DNA from: Paenibacillus dauci
Lineage (GTDB): Bacteria; Bacillota; Bacilli; Paenibacillales; Paenibacillaceae
Assembly (NCBI RefSeq): GCF_000971985.1
Contig: NZ_LAQQ01000009.1
Span: 62,001 to 126,000, forward strand
DNA: 64,000 nucleotides
Direction of reading: 5' to 3'
This document shows, piece after piece, positions 59,818 to 64,000 of this stretch. Under the pieces are notes generated by a model, which was not told the DNA's origin, made no database searches, and saw only the letters and a program-made list of their open reading frames with translations. Within the stretch, counting starts at the first letter, position 1; every line of letters starts with the position of its first letter. Position numbers and translations under genes: made by a program.

Positions 59818-60378
59818 TTGCGTATTAAAGAAAGTCTACTTTTTCTACATCGTTTTTTTGGACATCCCAAACGGGTCGGCAGCGTTGCGCCCAGTTCACG
59901 GTTTCTAGCTGCCCGAATGATGGAGCCGATTCCCTGGGAACAGGTACAGGCCGTCGCTGAACTGGGTTCGGGTACAGGTGCGATTACCCGCGCTATTCAG
60001 GCGAATGCCGACAGTTCTACACGGATATTATTGTTTGAGATGGATAAAAGAATGCGCGAATATCTGAAAATCCAATATCCGTCATTTACCTGCCATACCA
60101 ATGCACGCCATCTCACGATCAAGATGAAGCAGGATCATATCGATCAACTTGATGTGGTTGTTAGCGGGTTGCCCTTTTTTAACTTTACTCCGGATAATCG
60201 GGAATTCCTGATCAATCAAGTACTTGAGGCGCTTAAACCAGGTGGTCTGTTTATCACTTATCAATATTCCCTTCAGATGAAAAGGATTTTGGCCGACAAA
60301 TTTATTATCGAAGAAATCAAATATGTACCTTTGAATATTCCGCCTGCCTTTGTATATGTATGCCGCAAGAAAGAGTAA
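59818..60378 (+). CDS. SAM-dependent methyltransferase (phospholipid N-methyltransferase / KsgA-like)
   Basis: A 186-residue class I methyltransferase. FFGHPKRVGSVAPSSRFLAARM is the PmtA/rRNA-dimethylase-like start. Motif I is AELGSGTGAITRAI (SAM), and an acidic residue follows in LLFEMDKRM. Motif IV is VVSGLPFFNF. The start is TTG (59818) with AGGAGG upstream. It has no RNA-binding C-domain, so a lipid or small-molecule target is more likely than rRNA. It stands between DedA and the two-component genes. Confidence 0.82.
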   Translation: MRIKESLLFLHRFFGHPKRVGSVAPSSRFLAARMMEPIPWEQVQAVAELGSGTGAITRAIQANADSSTRILLFEMDKRMREYLKIQYPSFTCHTNARHLTIKMKQDHIDQLDVVVSGLPFFNFTPDNREFLINQVLEALKPGGLFITYQYSLQMKRILADKFIIEEIKYVPLNIPPAFVYVCRKKE

Positions 60379-60429
60379 AGCAGAAGGATAGAATTTTTAT
60401 TATTTAAGAAAGAAAAGAGTGTGATACAT

Positions 60430-61110
60430 GTGACAACCATTCTTGTAGTCGACGATGATTCGGATATCCGGGATGTCATTCATATTTATTTGCGTAATGA
60501 AGGTTATACGGTTATAGAAGCCGAGGATGGTATAGATGCACTGGAAGCGATGAATCATCATTCATTTGACCTGATCATTCTGGATATTATGATGCCTCGC
60601 ATGGATGGAATCAAAGCCTGTATGGAAATTCGCAAACAATCCCATGTTCCTATTCTGATGCTATCCGCCAAAGAGACCGATATGGACAAAATTACCGGAT
60701 TGACTACCGGAGCAGATGATTATATCGTCAAACCCTTCAACCCGCTAGAACTGTTGGCTCGTGTCAAAGCCCAGCTGCGCCGCCAGGCTATGCTGAGTCA
60801 GAAAGAACATCCGGCAGTCATTCAGATTCGGGATCTGATTGTGGATAAGCACAAACATGCTGTTATGTTAAAAGGTACTCCCATAGCGCTTACTCCTCTG
60901 GAATTCTCGATTCTGGAGCTGCTCGCCAGTCACCCAGGGCAGGTATTCAGCTCTGCACGTATCTACGAAAGTGTATGGAAAGAGCCCTTCGGATACTCTG
61001 ATAATACAGTGATGGTCCATATCCGAAATCTACGCGAAAAGATCGAAAAATCTCCAAAAGATCCTCACTATATCAAAACCGTCTGGGGAGTAGGCTATAA
61101 AATTGAATAA
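60430..61110 (+). CDS. OmpR/PhoB-family response regulator, VanR-like
   Basis: A 226-residue response regulator. The receiver domain has ILVVDDDSDIR (acidic pocket), the phospho-Asp in LIILDIMMPRMDG and Lys in YIVKPFNP. The C-terminal winged helix has LTPLEFSILELLASHPGQVFS and VMVHIRNLREKIE. The GTG at 60430 is preferred to the GTG at 60421; the site is weak (AAGAG). It overlaps the kinase gene by 8 bp. Confidence 0.92.
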   Translation: MTTILVVDDDSDIRDVIHIYLRNEGYTVIEAEDGIDALEAMNHHSFDLIILDIMMPRMDGIKACMEIRKQSHVPILMLSAKETDMDKITGLTTGADDYIVKPFNPLELLARVKAQLRRQAMLSQKEHPAVIQIRDLIVDKHKHAVMLKGTPIALTPLEFSILELLASHPGQVFSSARIYESVWKEPFGYSDNTVMVHIRNLREKIEKSPKDPHYIKTVWGVGYKIE

Positions 61111-62224
61111 ACTCCAATTCCGCCACAAACGCAAAACGAATATTCGCTGGCATCTGCTGTTTAACTGTGTACTAAGCTTTATCATCTCGCTGGTTGTGAT
61201 TTACCTGTTTTCCTTTTTGACATCCTATATTTTGAATAAAATGCTGCAAACTAGCGCCCATGTATTGATCATTGGCGTGACATGGGCATTTACCCTGTTT
61301 GTTGTGTTTTCCTGCTCTTTTACCGTAACATTCTTCCTGCTTACACGCCGTATGGTCAATGATCTAATTACGCTGGAAAAGGGACTGGATATCATTGCGC
61401 AGGGAAATATGGATTACCGGGTATCGATTATCCGTGAGGACGAACTCGGCAGAGTCGCTGCCAATATTAACCGGATGGCCGAACGTCTGCAGCAGAAAAT
61501 CATTCAGGAGCGGGAAAGCGAAAGTGCCAAAATGGAAATGATTACCGGCATTTCGCACGATTTACGGACACCACTCACCAGTATTATTGGCTATATGGAG
61601 CTGCTGCGAAGTCATTCTTTTCACAATGAAGAGGAACAACTGCGCTTTGTCGAAAATGCCTACAACAAATCGCTTCATCTCAAAAAAATGCTGGATGATC
61701 TGTTTGAGTATACACGCCTGTCCTGGAATGATGTACGGCTTCAGCTGGAACCGATTGATCTGGCAGAGCTGGTGAATCAGCTGTATTTTGAATACGAACC
61801 GATCGCACGTGAACATGGAATTACGGTCATAACCAAATTGGTGGATGAGCCTGTCATTGTCATGATGGACAGCGAGAAAATGGCACGGGCGATCGACAAT
61901 CTGCTCATCAATGCACTGAAGTATTCGCTGACTCCCAGCACTGTTCATATCACAATGAAACGAACAGATACGCAAATCTATATCGAGATTACCAATGAAG
62001 GAATTCCCCTTACCAAAGAACAGGAGCGCAGGCTGTTCGAACGCTTCTATAAAGCCGATTATTCGCGGAATCATAACGGTATCCAGACCGGAGCGGGACT
62101 CGGTCTGTCTATCGCCAAAAACATTGTTGAATTGCATGGTGGAACACTGAGCTTCAGTCACTTGGGCAAGCTGTTTACTTTTACAATTTATCTGCCACTG
62201 ACTACAGACAGGACACGTTTATAA
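61103..62224 (+). CDS. Sensor histidine kinase, VanS-like
   Basis: A 373-residue membrane kinase. Two membrane segments (about 18-45 and 53-82) enclose only a very short outside loop, so it is of the intramembrane-sensing type. HAMP follows. The H-box is ITGISHDLRTPLTSIIGYMELL. The N-box is NLLINALKYS, and the G-box TGAGLGLSIAKNIVELHGG. It starts at TTG (61103), overlapping the regulator gene, so it is translationally coupled. A cell-envelope stress signal is likely by analogy. Confidence 0.92.
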   Translation: MNKLQFRHKRKTNIRWHLLFNCVLSFIISLVVIYLFSFLTSYILNKMLQTSAHVLIIGVTWAFTLFVVFSCSFTVTFFLLTRRMVNDLITLEKGLDIIAQGNMDYRVSIIREDELGRVAANINRMAERLQQKIIQERESESAKMEMITGISHDLRTPLTSIIGYMELLRSHSFHNEEEQLRFVENAYNKSLHLKKMLDDLFEYTRLSWNDVRLQLEPIDLAELVNQLYFEYEPIAREHGITVITKLVDEPVIVMMDSEKMARAIDNLLINALKYSLTPSTVHITMKRTDTQIYIEITNEGIPLTKEQERRLFERFYKADYSRNHNGIQTGAGLGLSIAKNIVELHGGTLSFSHLGKLFTFTIYLPLTTDRTRL

Positions 62225-62439
62225 TCTAATTTTAACACATAATAACCAATAAGTTGATTATAGATAATAGTTTCATCCTATAAGAGAATAGGATTCGGGT
62301 ATTTGACGATTGCCTGATGCGGGCTTACATTGATAACAGTTCATTACAGGAATGCGGGGTTCAATCAGATAGAACAATTGCCTGTTTGGTTTCCCTGCTC
62401 CCTGTCTGTTATCATATCGCCGCAGAAAGGAACATCGTT

Positions 62440-63375
62440 ATGCTGATGCATTTATTGTCTACGTTATACCAGGTTTTTCTTCCGATTTCCCTTCCTGTGG
62501 TAGGCGGGATTCTGCTGCGTCGATTCCGCGGACTGGATACCAAACCACTGGCTACTCTGTCTCTGTACATATTAACTCCATCCATTGTATTCAACACGCT
62601 GCTGCATGCGGAGATTTCGTTGCAGGATGTGACTTCTACCATCACCTTTTCCCTGCTGACGCTGGTCGCACTATGGCTGATAGCAACGATCGTCAGCCGG
62701 ATTCTACACTTGAATCCACAGGAACAGGCAGGACTGACCCTGATCTCTACTTTTACCAACAGTGTCAATTATGGTCTGCCGCTTGTACTGCTGGCTTTTG
62801 GTCAACTCGGTCTGGACAAGGCTTCCGTCTATGTTATCGGACAAATGGTTATTGTGAATACGGTCGGCGTCTTTTTTGCAGCACGCTCACATTTCTCGGC
62901 CAGGCAAGCGTTTGCTTCTATTTTCCGGCTGCCTGCAGTGTATGCCACTGCAATCGCGATGCTGCTGCGGCTGTCTGGATGGGCACTGCCTTCGACACTG
63001 GATCAGGGATTTGCCATGCTGGCAGCGGCTTATTCGCCAGTCGCTCTTGTTGTTCTCGGCGCACAAATGATCAATGTCGGCTCCCGGAACGCAGAAGCGG
63101 CAGCCGACCGACCGGCACAGCGCGCCTTCTGGGCGGGCATGACGATCCGGCTGGCTGCCGCACCTTTGTTATCCTGGTTGCTGCTCACGCTGATTGGCGT
63201 GGAGGGCATTCTGTTTAATGTACTGCTGATTCTCACATCCATGCCGACAGCAGTCAATGCCGTTATTCTGGCAGAGCAGTTTGGTGCTGCTCCCCGGCTC
63301 GTATCACGCTGCATTCTGTGGACGACGCTGTCTTCCATGCTGGTGCTGCCGGTACTGATCCTGTGGCTGCAATAG
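62440..63375 (+). CDS. AEC (auxin efflux carrier) family transporter
   Basis: A 311-residue permease with about ten segments in two inverted halves. It shows LSLYILTPSIVFNTLLHAEI in the first half and TFTNSVNYGLPLVLLAFG in the middle (the conserved Asn/Gly break). The last part has LTSMPTAVNAVILAEQFGAAPRLVSRC. Substrates of the bacterial members are malate or other weak acids. The ATG at 62440 has AAAGGA 8 nt upstream. Single gene. Confidence 0.88.
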   Translation: MLMHLLSTLYQVFLPISLPVVGGILLRRFRGLDTKPLATLSLYILTPSIVFNTLLHAEISLQDVTSTITFSLLTLVALWLIATIVSRILHLNPQEQAGLTLISTFTNSVNYGLPLVLLAFGQLGLDKASVYVIGQMVIVNTVGVFFAARSHFSARQAFASIFRLPAVYATAIAMLLRLSGWALPSTLDQGFAMLAAAYSPVALVVLGAQMINVGSRNAEAAADRPAQRAFWAGMTIRLAAAPLLSWLLLTLIGVEGILFNVLLILTSMPTAVNAVILAEQFGAAPRLVSRCILWTTLSSMLVLPVLILWLQ

Positions 63376-63417
63376 GACAGCTGTATTGCTTTTATACAAT
63401 AGACAAATAATTCGGTA

Positions 63418-64000
63418 TCAATCGCAGAACACCGGCAGATCCGGATGATGCAGGTATTGAAAAGCCGTCCGGATCTGCTGCTCTGTATTGCGTTCTACCG
63501 ACAGCGGCGGCAGCTCATTCTCGGCGAAAAAGCCTACTTCCATCGTCTCGGTCGTATCTGTCGCCGCCGTGCCGCCGATCAGCTCGCATTCAATAAAGAA
63601 TTTGTATACATGCCATGGTGAAGGCGGGTGCGGATGGAATTTCTTGTCCACCACGCCCAGTAGACGACCGGCACGAACATCGTAGCCGGATTCTTCTTTG
63701 ACCTCTTTGACAGCAATCTCTTTGGGCGACAGTCCGATATCTGCCCATCCTCCCGGTAAAGCCCATGCCCCGTCCAGCTTCTCGCGAACCATCAGAATAC
63801 GATCATTCTGAAAAACGACCGCACGAATATCCACTTTGGGCGTTGCATAACCGGTTTCTCCTGCAAATAATTCACGAATCAGCTCAATCTCAACTTCCGT
63901 GTACTGCTGCATAATTTCTACACTCAGCTCCCGCAGCTGCTCAAATCGCTCCAGATCATAGACATCCCTGGAATATTCGAGCCCTGCCTGACTGATCGCC
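63418..64000 (-). CDS. NUDIX hydrolase with N-terminal Nudix_hydro_N domain, 5' truncated by the window edge
   Basis: The frame is open to the right edge: before the first Met at 63912 it reads AISQAGLEYSRDVYDLERFEQLREL, typical of the NUDIX N-terminal helical domain. The NUDIX box GGWADIGLSPKEIAVKEVKEESG is complete (GX5EX7REUXEEXGU; Lys-Glu in place of Arg-Glu). Preceding strand VDIRAVVFQNDRILMVREKLDGAWALPGG. Family members hydrolyse nucleoside diphosphate derivatives, often ADP-ribose-like. The start lies past position 64000. Confidence 0.88.
   Translation of the reverse strand, partial: AISQAGLEYSRDVYDLERFEQLRELSVEIMQQYTEVEIELIRELFAGETGYATPKVDIRAVVFQNDRILMVREKLDGAWALPGGWADIGLSPKEIAVKEVKEESGYDVRAGRLLGVVDKKFHPHPPSPWHVYKFFIECELIGGTAATDTTETMEVGFFAENELPPLSVERNTEQQIRTAFQYLHHPDLPVFCD

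Overview
The window looks like chromosomal DNA of a low-to-moderate GC Gram-positive bacterium of the Bacilli, most likely a Paenibacillus. This rests on strong AGGAGG ribosome binding sites, TTGACA/TATAAT promoters, TTG and GTG starts, CcpA- and CtsR-type sites, and Bacillus-type gene sets (iol, efe/ywb, clpB-hsp20, VanRS-like two-component genes). The genus is inferred from protein style only; no database was searched.

Layout. 1-4.5 kb: the 3' end of an ACR3/bile-acid-symporter-family permease, a DUF2306 membrane protein, an MBL hydrolase and two small unknown genes. 5.3-19.9 kb: a complete myo-inositol catabolic region. One minus-strand operon reads iolA-B-C-D-H-J and a second reads iolE-T-G-I. 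The IolR-type regulator is divergent from iolA and is followed by a small tautomerase; a second DeoR/IolR paralogue lies at the far end. 20-31 kb: a mixed housekeeping stretch (mntH, a secreted twin stalk-domain protein, M20 peptidase, patB-type lyase, an Imm26-like protein, pgmB, an 896-residue secreted Ig-like protein). 31.3-35.7 kb: a Fur-box-preceded iron uptake operon efeO-efeB-efeU. 36.1-39 kb: an RpiR regulator with nagB and nagA. 40.1-44.4 kb: a Gld-type ABC transporter (ATPase, permease, GldG-like and DUF4340 proteins). 45-47 kb: an EamA exporter divergent from a LysR regulator. 47.4-52 kb: the heat-shock set clpB, a J-domain gene and hsp20, with CtsR boxes. 52.1-52.7 kb: a gene-free island packed with palindromic and phased repeats. 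52.8-64 kb: acetylxylan esterase, YeiB-like protein, GNAT, cytochrome P450, a secreted tandem SnoaL-like protein, DedA, a methyltransferase, a VanRS-like two-component pair, an AEC transporter and a truncated NUDIX gene.

Working together. Inositol enters by IolT and is processed by IolG, IolE, IolD, IolB, IolC, IolJ and IolA, with IolI and IolH as accessory isomerase-type proteins. Three promoters in this region carry direct repeats of a TTGRTYW-like motif spaced exactly 11 bp, which fits a common IolR-type repressor. The iolE promoter also carries a CcpA (cre) site between -35 and -10. These operator arrays, a two-copy 100-bp palindromic element, a six-copy 20-bp phased repeat and competing hairpins in front of the J-domain gene are the least-explained structures in the window.
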